Assembly: GCA_002352205.1 (NCBI GenBank)
Contig: DEHZ01000017.1
Coordinates: forward strand, 1 to 64,000
From: Flavobacterium sp. UBA2787
Lineage (GTDB): Bacteria > Bacteroidota > Bacteroidia > Flavobacteriales > Flavobacteriaceae
Length of the DNA stretch: 64,000 nucleotides
Direction of reading: 5' to 3'
The notes under the pieces were generated by a model, which was not told the origin of the DNA, did not search any database, and saw nothing but the letters and a program-made list of their open reading frames with translations. Shown piece after piece: positions 1 to 11,743 of the stretch (its first letter is position 1; every line of letters begins with the position of its first letter). Position numbers and translations under genes: made by a program.

Positions 1-1
1 A

Positions 2-124
2 AATGAAGTCAATGCAGCAGATGTAACTAACTATCAATTTGGTGATCGTTATCCATCAGGAGTTTACAACGTGATTGTAACACAAGGTGAAGAAACGAGA
101 ACTGTGAGAGTGGTTAAAAAGTAA
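2..124 (+). CDS. 3' end of a T9SS-sorted secreted protein (partial)
   Basis: Only the last 40 codons are in the window; the gene enters from the left edge in frame 2 and stops at TAA 122-124. The tail contains PSGVYNVIV followed by a glutamate-rich turn and a basic end, VRVVKK. This is the usual shape of a type A C-terminal sorting domain, which directs Bacteroidota proteins through the type IX secretion system and is cleaved at the cell surface. The function of the rest of the protein cannot be told. A strong hairpin terminator follows. Confidence 0.8.
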   Translation, partial: NEVNAADVTNYQFGDRYPSGVYNVIVTQGEETRTVRVVKK

Positions 125-130
125 AGCAAA

Positions 131-166
131 GTTACTAAGGAACTGAGGTTCTAAGGTGCTGAGTTT
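131..166. repeat. Octamer-periodic CT(A/G)AG repeat, copy 1
   Basis: The pentamer CTAAG/CTGAG starts at 135, 143, 151 and 159, an exact 8-base period. A second 36-base copy in the same phase lies at 31931-31966. It sits between the sorting-domain stop codon and the terminator, so it would be in a 3' untranslated region. Confidence 0.6.
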
Positions 167-178
167 ATTAAATAGAGA

Positions 179-207
179 AACCTCCGAGAAATCGGAGGTT
201 TTTTTTT
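179..207 (+). terminator. Rho-independent terminator
   Basis: A perfect 9-bp stem (AACCTCCGA / TCGGAGGTT) with a GAAA tetraloop is followed by a run of T. It closes the upstream T9SS-sorted gene and isolates the polysaccharide locus. Confidence 0.92.
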
Positions 208-279
208 ATTTTTCATACTATCTATGATAATTTATTCATAAACGAACTATTTTCAACAAATAAACTCGTAAAAAAACAA

Positions 280-287
280 TACATTTG
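280..287 (+). promoter_or_regulatory. -7 element TACATTTG of the polysaccharide locus
   Basis: TACATTTG matches the Bacteroidota -7 consensus TAnnTTTG exactly. No convincing TTG box is seen about 19 bases upstream. It lies in the only sizeable gap before the exporter genes, after a terminator, so it is the best candidate promoter of the locus. It also overlaps the TTG at 285, which argues against that codon being a start. Confidence 0.55.
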
Positions 288-305
288 AAAAAATTTTTTT
301 TGAAG

Positions 306-1172
306 ATGAATAATACAAAAAACGAAGAATGGTTATTTGAAATTTCTCCAAAAAAATCAGCTTTTAAAATAAATTTTAAAGAGTTGTGGCACTACAGAGA
401 CCTTTTAATGTTATTTGTAAAAAGAGATATTGTTACTTTCTATAAACAAACAGTTTTAGGTCCCATTTGGTTTATTATTCAACCTTTACTTACTTCTGTT
501 ATACAGTTTGTAATTTTTAGTAAAATTGCAGACATTCCTTCCGATGGAGTGCCTTATTTTTTATTCGTGCTTGCCGGTAATATTTTGTGGTTTTATTTTT
601 CAGATTGCTTAAAGGCTGTTTCTGAAACGTTTACAGCTAATCAGAATATTTTTGGAAAAGTTTATTTTCCCAGAATTATAATGCCTTTAAAAGTTATTGT
701 TTCAAATTTGGTAAAATTTAGTATTCAATTTATTTTCTTTATTATTGTTTTGATTTATTACATTTTTCAAGGTTATGACATAAATCCATCTTCTTTAATG
801 CTAATTACACCAGTTTTACTCTTTATGACAGCTATTTTAGCTATGGGAATAGGTATGCTAATATCTTCTTTAACTGTTAAATACAGAGATTTAAATTTTG
901 TAGTTACATTTGGAATTTCTCTTTTTATGTATATAACTCCAATCGTTTATCCAACCACTTTGGTTTTAGAAAAAATTAATCCAAAATACCATGTATTGGT
1001 TTATTTAAACCCTTTAACAGGTATTCTAGATTTTTTTAAATATGCTTTTCTGGGCTCAGGTTCAATTGATTTAACCTATCTTTTATACTCTTTAGTTTTT
1101 GGCTTGGTTGTTCTTCTTTTGGGGATTTTGGTCTTTAATAGAACAGAGAAGAGTTTTATTGATGTAATTTAA
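306..1172 (+). CDS. wzm: ABC-2 polysaccharide/O-antigen export permease (Wzm-like)
   Basis: Inner-membrane permease half of an ABC exporter that moves lipid-linked polysaccharide across the cytoplasmic membrane. After a soluble N-terminal stretch with FKELWHYRDLLMLFVKRD, typical of the ABC-2/TagG/Wzm family, there are about six hydrophobic segments, and FYKQTVLGPIWFIIQP is a family-typical stretch before the first of them. Length of about 288 residues is normal. An upstream in-frame TTG at 285 would add seven residues, but it lies inside a perfect -7 promoter element, so ATG 306 is preferred. The ATPase gene follows 19 bases downstream. Substrate specificity cannot be told from this subunit. 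Confidence 0.9.
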   Translation: MNNTKNEEWLFEISPKKSAFKINFKELWHYRDLLMLFVKRDIVTFYKQTVLGPIWFIIQPLLTSVIQFVIFSKIADIPSDGVPYFLFVLAGNILWFYFSDCLKAVSETFTANQNIFGKVYFPRIIMPLKVIVSNLVKFSIQFIFFIIVLIYYIFQGYDINPSSLMLITPVLLFMTAILAMGIGMLISSLTVKYRDLNFVVTFGISLFMYITPIVYPTTLVLEKINPKYHVLVYLNPLTGILDFFKYAFLGSGSIDLTYLLYSLVFGLVVLLLGILVFNRTEKSFIDVI

Positions 1173-1191
1173 TTTTTGAGAATAAATTTAA

Positions 1192-2493
1192 ATGAGTGAT
1201 ATAATTTTAAAAGTTGAAAATCTTTCAAAACAGTACCGGTTAGGAAAAATAGGAACCGGAACGTTAAGCCATGATTTGAATAGATGGTGGCATACCGTTA
1301 GAGGAAAAGAGGATCCTTATTTAAAAGTAGGAGAAGTTAACGATAGAAGTTCCAAAGGAAATAATCAATATGTTTGGGCATTAAAAGATATTAATTTTGA
1401 AGTTCAAAAGGGTGAAGTTTTAGGAATTATCGGAAAGAACGGAGCCGGAAAATCAACGTTATTAAAAATTTTGTCACGCGTTACTTCTCCAACCGTGGGA
1501 AGTGTTAAAACAAAAGGTAGAATAGCCAGTTTGTTGGAAGTAGGAACAGGTTTTCATCCCGAAATGACCGGAAGAGAAAATATATTTCTCAATGGAGCTA
1601 TTCTTGGAATGACAAAAAAAGAAATAGCTTCCAAATTAGATGAAATTATTGAGTTTTCAGGTTGTGAACGATACATAGATACCCCTGTTAAAAGATATAG
1701 TAGCGGAATGACTGTTCGTTTAGCTTTTGCTGTAGCTGCACACTTAGAGCCTGAAATATTAGTTGTTGATGAGGTTTTAGCAGTTGGTGATGCCGAATTT
1801 CAAAAAAAAGCCATCGGAAAAATGCAAGATATTTCTAAAACAGATGGTCGAACCGTTTTGTTTGTCAGTCATAACATGGCAGCCGTTAAAAGTTTATGTA
1901 CAAAAGGAATCGTTCTCGAGCATGGCGGAATAACGTTTAATGGAACAAGTGATGATGCCATTAATTATTATTTGGAAAACTCGTATAAAAAAAGTGAAAT
2001 TAGATTAAGCGATAGGATAGACAGAAAAGGAAATAGAAAATTAATAATTAAAGATATTTATGCAAAAAATAAAGATGGAGTAATTGTTGGTGAAATGCAT
2101 AGCGGAGAGTATTACAAAATCATTTTTGAGTTTGAAAAGGAAAAAGAGATAGATCCAAAACAATTTACAATCGTTCTCCAATTTAAAAATGAAAATGATG
2201 AACTTGTTACCACAATTGCAACAGATGAATTAGGCACAAAGTTTTCAGAGGTTAAAGATAATGGTTTCATAGAAGTTGAAATACCACGTTTACAATTCAG
2301 GGAAGGAAGGTATTCTCTTCAGTATATGATTAGCGAAAAACTATCGTTTAACACTCCACATCAAACAATCGATTATTTACAAGATGCTTTCACCTTAAAT
2401 GTTATTCGAGGTGATTATTGGAATTCAGGAGTTCTTAACAGACCTAAGGGATTTATTCAGGAAGCAACTATTTCAATAGCAAATGAAAAATAA
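1192..2493 (+). CDS. wzt: ABC polysaccharide export ATPase with C-terminal cargo-binding domain (Wzt-like)
   Basis: ATPase partner of the preceding permease. Walker A is GKNGAGKST (residues 81-89), the signature is YSSGM (169-173), Walker B is LVVDE (190-194) and the switch histidine is in SHN near 227. Residues from about 270 to 433 form an extra beta-rich domain like the Wzt C-terminal domain. In known Wzt proteins this domain recognises a terminal modification of the O-polysaccharide before export. Its presence suggests a chain whose end is capped, possibly by one of the methyl or acyl transferases in this locus. The next gene starts 11 bases before this one ends, indicating translational coupling. 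Confidence 0.92.
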   Translation: MSDIILKVENLSKQYRLGKIGTGTLSHDLNRWWHTVRGKEDPYLKVGEVNDRSSKGNNQYVWALKDINFEVQKGEVLGIIGKNGAGKSTLLKILSRVTSPTVGSVKTKGRIASLLEVGTGFHPEMTGRENIFLNGAILGMTKKEIASKLDEIIEFSGCERYIDTPVKRYSSGMTVRLAFAVAAHLEPEILVVDEVLAVGDAEFQKKAIGKMQDISKTDGRTVLFVSHNMAAVKSLCTKGIVLEHGGITFNGTSDDAINYYLENSYKKSEIRLSDRIDRKGNRKLIIKDIYAKNKDGVIVGEMHSGEYYKIIFEFEKEKEIDPKQFTIVLQFKNENDELVTTIATDELGTKFSEVKDNGFIEVEIPRLQFREGRYSLQYMISEKLSFNTPHQTIDYLQDAFTLNVIRGDYWNSGVLNRPKGFIQEATISIANEK

Positions 2494-3241
2494 TAATTTA
2501 GCTTTTTTCATCCAAGCCAGAATGAAATCGTCCAGACTTCCCGGAAAAGTTTTATTAAATTTTGATGAACAAGATTCTATTTTATCAATAATTGTTTCAA
2601 AATTAAAATTAAATTTCCCCCAAATTCCAATTGTGCTATGCACATCAAATGTAGAAGAAGACGATTTGATTGAAGCGTTTTGTAGCCAAAATCAAATTCA
2701 GTGCTTTCGCGGAAGTGAAACAAATGTGTTAAATAGGTTCATAAAAGCGGCTCAAAATTATGAGTCAGAAACTATTGTTAGAATTTGTGCAGATAATCCT
2801 TTTCTTGATGTGATTTTTTTAAAAGAATTAATCCATTTTTATGAAAATAACCCAAACGCAGATTATTGGAGTTTTAAAAATAGTGAAGGAACGCCGGTTA
2901 TTAAAACACACTTTGGACTATTTGCAGAAATAACAACAATTGAGGCTTTAAAAAATGTTGAAGCAACAACAAGTGATAATTTATATTTAGAACACGTTAC
3001 AAATTTTATCTACACCAATTCTAACTTTAAATGCCTATTTAAAACCTTACCAAATTATTTAATAAATAGAGAAGATTTACGATTTACTATAGATGATAAA
3101 GAAGATTTTATAAATTTACAAAAAGTATATTCAATTTATAAACAAAACTCTTTTTCAATTGAAGAGACAATTCAGTTTTTAGATAGTAACAATGACTATC
3201 TGGAGAAAATGAAAATTAATATAAAAAAGTATTCCAAATGA
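2483..3241 (+). CDS. SpsF/NeuA-like cytidylyltransferase
   Basis: Nucleotidyltransferase of the SpsF/acylneuraminate cytidylyltransferase family, with a Rossmann-like fold that activates a sugar with CTP. The N-terminus FIQARMKSSRLPGKVL is the classic nucleotide-binding loop of this family, and RICADNPFLD carries the catalytic acidic motif near residue 100. At 252 residues it matches SpsF rather than longer NeuA proteins. It overlaps both neighbours (11 bases with the ATPase, 4 with the NeuB-like synthase), so it most likely makes the CMP-form of the acid sugar produced by the next gene. The exact sugar is not determined. Confidence 0.8.
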   Translation: MKNNNLAFFIQARMKSSRLPGKVLLNFDEQDSILSIIVSKLKLNFPQIPIVLCTSNVEEDDLIEAFCSQNQIQCFRGSETNVLNRFIKAAQNYESETIVRICADNPFLDVIFLKELIHFYENNPNADYWSFKNSEGTPVIKTHFGLFAEITTIEALKNVEATTSDNLYLEHVTNFIYTNSNFKCLFKTLPNYLINREDLRFTIDDKEDFINLQKVYSIYKQNSFSIEETIQFLDSNNDYLEKMKINIKKYSK

Positions 3242-4272
3242 CCTATATTATTGGTGAAATAGGACAAAATCATAATGGCTCTGTTGATTTGGCAAAATTA
3301 ATCATCGAACTAATTTCAAGAGAAATTAAAGACGATGTGTTTGGCAATATTCTAAAAGGTATGGACGCTGTGAAACTTACCAAAAGAGATTTAAAACAAG
3401 AATTGTCACAATCTCAAATGGATAAAATATATGATTCTCCTCATTCATTTGGAAAAACCTATGGTGAACATCGCCAAGTATTGGAACTTACGGACGAAGA
3501 ACATTTTGAAGTGTATAAGTATGCAAAATCAAAAGGTTTAGATTTTGTAGAAACCCTCTGTGCAATTGGTTGTTTATCTATTTTAAATTATTTTAGTCCT
3601 GATAAATTAAAAGTTGCCAGTCGAGATTTAACAAATTTACCTTTGTTAGCAGCTTTAGCAGAAACAAAAATCCCAATAATTGTTTCAACCGGAATGGCAG
3701 GAAAAAAAGAGTTAGATGACGCCATTGAAACAATCACAAGGTATCATTCAAACATATCTATTCTACATTGTGTTTCTCAATATCCCACAGAGCCAAAAAA
3801 CGTTAATCTTAATACAATAACTTATCTTTTAAAAAATTATAAAGACTTTGTGATAGGTTATTCAGATCATACAATCGGAATTTCAACACCGGTGGCAGCA
3901 GTTGCTATGGGTGCCAAAGTCATCGAAAAGCACATTACACTCGACAGAAGAATGAAAGGCACGGATCAAGCTGGTTCGTTAGGCCCTGATGGCGTGCATA
4001 GAATGGTACGTGATATTAGAATTTTAGATCAATCTATGGGAGTAGAAGATATTTTTATTGTGAAAGATACCGAAACAGCAAAAATAAAATTAGAACGTTC
4101 TATCGCAACTAAGCGAAACATGCAAGTTGGTGAAATTATCACAGAAAACGACATACATATGCTTTCTCCGGGTGATGGATTTAAATGGTCGGAAAAAAAT
4201 GAAATTTTAGGAAGAAAATTGATTAGTTCAGTTTTGGAAAACGAAGTTATTTACAAACATTATTTAGATTAA
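3238..4272 (+). CDS. NeuB-family nonulosonic acid synthase (atypical)
   Basis: NeuB-type TIM-barrel synthases condense phosphoenolpyruvate with a hexose derivative to give a nine-carbon sugar acid. The family is shown by YIIGEIGQNHNGS at the N-terminus, IPIIVSTGMA, HCVSQYPTEP, GYSDHT and VIEKHITLDR. A C-terminal SAF/antifreeze-like domain covers roughly residues 280-344, with RSIATKRNMQVGE. It departs from textbook NeuB in two places: the usual STPFD barrel motif reads FVETLCAIG, and the C-terminal KRPGxG-type motif reads SPGDGFKW. There is also extra sequence around residues 40-75. A KdsC-like phosphatase two genes on fits a pathway through a 9-phosphate intermediate, but the product is unknown. 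Confidence 0.82.
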   Translation: MTYIIGEIGQNHNGSVDLAKLIIELISREIKDDVFGNILKGMDAVKLTKRDLKQELSQSQMDKIYDSPHSFGKTYGEHRQVLELTDEEHFEVYKYAKSKGLDFVETLCAIGCLSILNYFSPDKLKVASRDLTNLPLLAALAETKIPIIVSTGMAGKKELDDAIETITRYHSNISILHCVSQYPTEPKNVNLNTITYLLKNYKDFVIGYSDHTIGISTPVAAVAMGAKVIEKHITLDRRMKGTDQAGSLGPDGVHRMVRDIRILDQSMGVEDIFIVKDTETAKIKLERSIATKRNMQVGEIITENDIHMLSPGDGFKWSEKNEILGRKLISSVLENEVIYKHYLD

Positions 4273-4273
4273 A

Positions 4274-6962
<2,689 letters not shown>

Positions 6963-6964
6963 GA

Positions 6965-7750
6965 ATGAGCTTCTTTAATCAAATTTTATTAAAAATTAAA
7001 TCCCGTTTAGATAAATTAAACGCAATAAGTCTGGGTATTGAAATTCCAAATAAAGCAATCATTGTAAGTTCAACTTTAAAAGGAAATATTAGACTTTCAG
7101 ATAATATATCGATAGGATCAAGTAGTTTAAAAGGTGAAATTTATGTGGGAAACTCAACTGAAATTTCAAATAGTATTCTAAAAGGTGAAATTGAAATTGG
7201 AGAAAATAATAAAATTCAGGGAGCCACACTTTTAGGGAAAATAAAAACCGGCAATTACACATCATTATGGGGACCCAATTTAGATATTCATTCTAATCAA
7301 GAAGCAGGTGTTGAAATTGGAAATTTTTGCTCCATTGCTCGCAACGTAAGTTTTCAATCGTTTAATCATAATTTCAAAAAACCTACCAGTTATTTTATTG
7401 GACAGAATTTATTTAAAGAAAAATGGGAAAATGAAAAGATTTACAAAGGAGATATTGTATTAAAAAATGATGTTTGGATAGGTGCTCATTCTGTTATTTT
7501 AGGAGGGGTTACAATTGAAAATGGAGCGGTGGTTGCAGCCAATAGTGTTGTTACAAAAGATGTTCCGGCCTTTGCAATTGTAGCAGGAAGTCCGGCAAAA
7601 ATTATAGGTTACCGATTTGAACCTCATGTTATCAATCAATTTCAAGTAATAGCTTGGTGGAATTGGTCAACCGAGATGATTAAAAAAAATAAATCCTTTT
7701 TTGAAATGGAAGTAACTGAAACATCATTAAATCATATTATTTATGACTAA
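6965..7750 (+). CDS. Hexapeptide-repeat O-acyltransferase (CatB/XAT-like)
   Basis: Left-handed beta-helix acyltransferase, probably acetylating a sugar of the glycan with acetyl-CoA. Hexapeptide repeats of the form (I/L/V)GxxxxI run from about residue 40 to 210. The C-terminal half has GNFCSIARNVSFQSFNHN, VWIGAHSVILGGVTI and AIVAGSPAKIIGYRF, the signature of xenobiotic/sugar acetyltransferases, with a candidate catalytic His in FNHN. The N-terminal third is an extra run of degenerate repeats. The gene starts 2 bases after the previous stop and overlaps the next by 8. Confidence 0.82.
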   Translation: MSFFNQILLKIKSRLDKLNAISLGIEIPNKAIIVSSTLKGNIRLSDNISIGSSSLKGEIYVGNSTEISNSILKGEIEIGENNKIQGATLLGKIKTGNYTSLWGPNLDIHSNQEAGVEIGNFCSIARNVSFQSFNHNFKKPTSYFIGQNLFKEKWENEKIYKGDIVLKNDVWIGAHSVILGGVTIENGAVVAANSVVTKDVPAFAIVAGSPAKIIGYRFEPHVINQFQVIAWWNWSTEMIKKNKSFFEMEVTETSLNHIIYD

Positions 7751-8717
7751 TGGTTTGGTTTCCATCATAATACCAACTTATAACAGAGCTCATTTGATAG
7801 AAGCTACGCTTAAAAGTATATTGCTTCAAACATATCAAAATTGGGAGTGTATTGTGGTAGATGATGTCTCTATCGATGAAACAGAATCAATTGTACATTC
7901 CTATTCAAACAAAGATAATCGAATTAAATTTTTTAAAAGACCCCAAAGCCTACAAAAAGGAGCTAATTCTTGTAGAAATTATGGGTTTCAAATGAGTTCC
8001 GGCGAATACATCAATTGGTTTGATAGTGATGATGTAATTCTGGAAAATTTCATCGAAAATAAAGTAAATGCTCTCACTCCAGACATTCATTTTATAATTG
8101 GGAATGGGTATTTTTGGTACCCTGAAACAAATACAAAAAGAGTTTTAAACCTTGCAGATACAGATAATTTATATGTGGATTTTGTCATGTGGAAACTCCA
8201 GATTATCACTAATTCAGTGTTATTTAAAAGAAATTTTTTAAAGGATAAAGAATTATTTAATCCGAATATGAAAAGAGGTCAAGAGGCAGAATTCTTTAGC
8301 CGACTTTTTTTTGAATGTACTTCAAATCAATTTAAGATTATTCAGAGTGCTGATTTTTTATACAGACAACATGATGAATCAAAATCAACAAAAAACAAGG
8401 TATATAATAAAGGATATAAAGAATCATCATTCTACTATCTTTTTGAAAACTTTAAAAGAAGTGAGCAAATTCAATCGGCGGAATTACTTAATTTTCTTTA
8501 CAATAAATTAATAAAATTATTTTTTTCAAGCAACGAACACTTTCATGATGAGGTATCGAAATCAATTTTAAATCAATTTTTACCTAGATTGTTAAAGTAC
8601 AATAGGATAAAGGCTTCTGAAATAATTATCTTAGGAAGGGTAATGTTGATGATGAAAAAATCACCTTATTTTTTAAGAAACAGATGGTTGAAATTTAAAT
8701 TCAATTGGAATGAATAA
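7743..8717 (+). CDS. GT2 family glycosyltransferase
   Basis: GT-A fold glycosyltransferase. VSIIIPTYNRAHLIEATL at the N-terminus, VVDDVSIDET and the DxD-like motif WFDSDD are the usual family 2 landmarks, placing the nucleotide-sugar domain in the first 110 residues. It is soluble and probably works at the cytoplasmic face of the inner membrane. It resembles its immediate downstream neighbour closely (both have a C-R-N-Y-G-F stretch and the same order of motifs), suggesting tandem duplication. It overlaps both flanking genes by 8 bases. Donor and linkage are unknown. Confidence 0.85.
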   Translation: MTNGLVSIIIPTYNRAHLIEATLKSILLQTYQNWECIVVDDVSIDETESIVHSYSNKDNRIKFFKRPQSLQKGANSCRNYGFQMSSGEYINWFDSDDVILENFIENKVNALTPDIHFIIGNGYFWYPETNTKRVLNLADTDNLYVDFVMWKLQIITNSVLFKRNFLKDKELFNPNMKRGQEAEFFSRLFFECTSNQFKIIQSADFLYRQHDESKSTKNKVYNKGYKESSFYYLFENFKRSEQIQSAELLNFLYNKLIKLFFSSNEHFHDEVSKSILNQFLPRLLKYNRIKASEIIILGRVMLMMKKSPYFLRNRWLKFKFNWNE

Positions 8718-9651
8718 TTTGGTTTCTATCATAATTCCAACATACAACCGAGCAGATTTAATTATTAAAACGCTCGAAAGTATACGAAATCAAACTTATC
8801 AACATTTTGAGTGTTTAATTATTGATGATGGTTCTAATGATAGCACAGAACAAATTGTTCAACTATTTATTGATTCAGATAATCGTTTTGAATTTTTTAA
8901 AAGACCTTCAGACACTAAGAAAGGACCAAATACCTGTCGAAATTATGGGTTTGTAAAAGCCAAAGGCAATTTTATTTATTTTTTTGATAGTGATGATTTT
9001 TTAAAACCACATGCTTTAGAAACTTACATCAAAGGATTTCAAACGGATACCGATGGAGTTCTTGCCCAAGTTGAACGAGTAGATCGCGAAACCGGAATTT
9101 TACAAGACATCAATACAATTGAGTCAAACAATTTAATTGAAGATTATTTTACCTATAAAATTTGCTACTTTGTGTGTGGAATTCTTTGGCGAAAATCTTT
9201 TTTAGATACTCAAAATGAACTTTTTGATGAATCAATCGGTAATCATGATGAGTGGGATTTTAATCTGCGAATGATTTATGCTCAACCCAAAATAATTAAA
9301 ATTAAACAAGCATTAGTTATTTATTATCAACACAATCATTCATTTAAAAATGAAGTAAGAAAAGGTAATGATATAGAGATAAACTCTGCTTTTAAAGCAA
9401 GGTTGAAGCATTTATATTTACTAATAAAATTAAATCCAAACAATAAAATAAAATATACTAATCACCTTGCCGATTTTTACATAAAAACAGTTAGAAATAA
9501 AATACTTTTTGGACAGTCTAATTGGTTTTCTTATTACAAATCTTCGGTTTACTTTAAATTAAAGACTTTTTCATTTATTTCAATAATTAAATTATCTATC
9601 GGAATAGTTTTATTAAAATTTTTTGGTAAGGGATATTCTTTTTTTAAATAA
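8710..9651 (+). CDS. GT2 family glycosyltransferase (tandem paralogue)
   Basis: Family 2 transferase starting LVSIIIPTYNRADLIIKTL, with IDDGSNDSTEQIV and the metal-binding FFDSDD. The stretch KRPSDTKKGPNTCRNYGF lines up with KRPQSLQKGANSCRNYGF of the preceding gene, so the two are tandem duplicates that have diverged in their acceptor-binding C-terminal halves. HDEWDFN around residue 180 is a probable catalytic-base region. Its start overlaps the preceding stop by 8 bases, and a 98-base gap follows. Confidence 0.85.
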   Translation: MNNLVSIIIPTYNRADLIIKTLESIRNQTYQHFECLIIDDGSNDSTEQIVQLFIDSDNRFEFFKRPSDTKKGPNTCRNYGFVKAKGNFIYFFDSDDFLKPHALETYIKGFQTDTDGVLAQVERVDRETGILQDINTIESNNLIEDYFTYKICYFVCGILWRKSFLDTQNELFDESIGNHDEWDFNLRMIYAQPKIIKIKQALVIYYQHNHSFKNEVRKGNDIEINSAFKARLKHLYLLIKLNPNNKIKYTNHLADFYIKTVRNKILFGQSNWFSYYKSSVYFKLKTFSFISIIKLSIGIVLLKFFGKGYSFFK

Positions 9652-9749
9652 TTTGAAACCGTTTTTTATAAAACAGTTGCTTTAGTATTAGCCTATTAAC
9701 ATAAAAAAACTATTTTTACACTCTATCCAATATTGAATAGTTTGAATAA

Positions 9750-11000
9750 ATGAGTTTAAATCGCAAGATTTTAGTTGTTGTAACTGTTTTTCCATCTGTT
9801 ACGGAAACCTTTATATTAAATCAAATTACAGATTTGATTGATAGGGGAAATGATGTAACTGTTTTTACATACAATAAATCGAAGGATACTATTATTCATC
9901 AACTTTTTTTAGATTATAACTTAGAAAAAAAAACCATTACACACTTTAAAAATCAAAAAAGTAAATGGCTAATTTGTAAAGAAGGGTTTAAATTTTTTAG
10001 AAAGTTTAGAAAAGATTTTGATTTTAAAAAGATAGTCTTTTTGCTAAACCCAATTTATTTTAAGACTAACTTAAAAAAACTAAAAATATACTACGACCTA
10101 CCGGTTTTATTATTCAAAGAAAGTTTTGACATTGTTCATTGTCATTTTGGTTTCAACGGAAAAAAAGTGGCTGATGCCTATGAAATGGGAATTTGTAACT
10201 ATCCAAAAGCTATCTTATCTTTTCATGGATCTGATTTAACACCATCAAAAGTTCAAATTTATAAAGATGCTTACAAAACTATTTTTAAGCATTTTAATGG
10301 TTATACTGTAAATTCAATTTATCTTCAAGATATATTATTGAATGTGAATCCTAAATTAAAAAACTATTTTATAATTCCAGAGGGTCTAAAGAAGCAAAAT
10401 TTAGAACCACATTTAGTTACAGAAAAAGATTCTTCAACTTTTAATATAGTGTTTTGCGGAAGATTAATTAATTGGAAAGGTCCGGATAGAGCAATAAAAA
10501 TGGTAAAGCAAATTATCGATTTAGGATATTCAAATCTTCGCCTACACATAATTGGAAATGGTGAAATGATGGATGAGTTACTATTTTTAGTTAATCAACT
10601 TAACATTAGCAACCATGTTATTTTCCATGGTTCTTTGTCTCAGGATAACGTGTTCAAAATTATGGCGGCTTCATCAGTTTTTTTATTACCTGGAATTGCC
10701 GAAAAAGAAACAATGCGTTCTGAAGCACAAGGGTTAGTTTTGCAAGAAGCTCAATTTTTTAAAATGCCTGTTATTGCTTCAAATGTTGGCGGAATAAAGT
10801 ATGGAATAATTAAGGATGAAACTAGTTTTTTGATTGAGAGTGAAAACGAAGATGAATTTATAGAGAAATTAATTTTGCTTTATAAAAATCCTGATTTAAG
10901 ATTAAAAATGGGAGAAAATGGACATGCATTTGTTTTAAAGGAATTTGAAAGTAAAATAATTGGTGACAAATTAATTTTTGTATATCAGAATTGTAGCTAA
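9750..11000 (+). CDS. GT4 family glycosyltransferase
   Basis: GT-B fold transferase of family 4. The N-terminal half has VVTVFPSVTETFILNQI and DIVHCHFGF; the C-terminal half has the nucleotide-sugar-binding run FCGRLINWKGPDRAIK, LHIIGNGEMM and an E-x7-E region (EKETMRSEAQGLVLQEAQ). The AEKETMRSEAQGLVLQEA form resembles colanic-acid WcaL-like transferases. The gene is preceded by a 98-base gap with a small inverted repeat (AAACTATT at 9707 and AATAGTTT at 9736) but no good -7 element, and is followed by a gap carrying a promoter. Confidence 0.87.
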   Translation: MSLNRKILVVVTVFPSVTETFILNQITDLIDRGNDVTVFTYNKSKDTIIHQLFLDYNLEKKTITHFKNQKSKWLICKEGFKFFRKFRKDFDFKKIVFLLNPIYFKTNLKKLKIYYDLPVLLFKESFDIVHCHFGFNGKKVADAYEMGICNYPKAILSFHGSDLTPSKVQIYKDAYKTIFKHFNGYTVNSIYLQDILLNVNPKLKNYFIIPEGLKKQNLEPHLVTEKDSSTFNIVFCGRLINWKGPDRAIKMVKQIIDLGYSNLRLHIIGNGEMMDELLFLVNQLNISNHVIFHGSLSQDNVFKIMAASSVFLLPGIAEKETMRSEAQGLVLQEAQFFKMPVIASNVGGIKYGIIKDETSFLIESENEDEFIEKLILLYKNPDLRLKMGENGHAFVLKEFESKIIGDKLIFVYQNCS

Positions 11001-11089
11001 TATTATTTATAAGATTCAATATTCAAAATTTCTTAATTAAAAATTATGTCTTTTTGATTAAAATATGATGTTGATTTTTTTTGAAACAG

Positions 11090-11097
11090 TATCTTTG
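11090..11097 (+). promoter_or_regulatory. Internal -7 element TATCTTTG
   Basis: TATCTTTG matches TAnnTTTG exactly; a TTG at 11071-11073 lies 16 bases upstream, a slightly short spacing. It lies 37 bases before the acetyltransferase start in a 134-base gap, so it may restart transcription inside the locus. Confidence 0.5.
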
Positions 11098-11134
11098 AAT
11101 TTTATTTTGACAAATATTATATAAATCTTTAGAA

Positions 11135-11719
11135 ATGTTTTTTACTAGATTAAAATTATTGAGTAGAGTTTTTATTTCTAAGGCATTTTTACCTTATTTG
11201 TATAGTAAGTATGTGAAAAATAATTTGGTTATAATTGAAGATATAAATCAAAATTTTAGCATTCGTTCTCAAAAAAGCAATTTGTCTCTGAAAAAAAAAT
11301 TTTTTCACCTACTCATTTACTATCCTGAATTTGCTTTTGTTTTTTTTTGGAGAATTAAAAGTCATTTATTCATTTGGAAAATTTTATATTTAAAAAATTT
11401 CAGTAGTAAAATTTTTTCGAGTTCCGATATTCAAGGAGGGTTAGTTTGTTATCATCCCTATGCAAGCGTTATTAACGCCAAAAGAATTGGGAAAAATTTT
11501 ATTTTCAGAAATGGATTAACCATTGGAAACAAGAATAATGATAATACACAACTGCCAACAATAGGAAACAACGTTGAAGTTGGAGCCAATGCCGTGATAA
11601 TTGGTAATATTGAGATTGGAAATAATGTGATAATTGGGGCGGGTTCTGTTGTAGTAAAAAGTGTTCCGTCCAACTGTGTAGTTGCAGGAAATCCGGCAAG
11701 AATAATAAAAGAGTTATAG
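11135..11719 (+). CDS. CysE-like hexapeptide acetyltransferase
   Basis: Acetyltransferase of the serine O-acetyltransferase/colanic acid type. The C-terminal half contains [37 protein letters not shown] and [12 protein letters not shown], forming a left-handed beta-helix from roughly residue 110 to 190. The N-terminal 90 residues are basic and aromatic with a hydrophobic stretch ([17 protein letters not shown]), which suggests membrane association. In this setting it likely decorates the glycan rather than making cysteine. It stands alone between two glycosyltransferase genes, with its own candidate promoter. Confidence 0.8.
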   Translation: MFFTRLKLLSRVFISKAFLPYLYSKYVKNNLVIIEDINQNFSIRSQKSNLSLKKKFFHLLIYYPEFAFVFFWRIKSHLFIWKILYLKNFSSKIFSSSDIQGGLVCYHPYASVINAKRIGKNFIFRNGLTIGNKNNDNTQLPTIGNNVEVGANAVIIGNIEIGNNVIIGAGSVVVKSVPSNCVVAGNPARIIKEL

Positions 11720-11743
11720 TAAATAGAATGAGTAAAAAATAAA

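Noticed and set aside
285-305. TTG start for the Wzm-like permease
   Set aside because: The codon lies inside a perfect TACATTTG -7 element; the in-frame ATG at 306 gives a normal family N-terminus.
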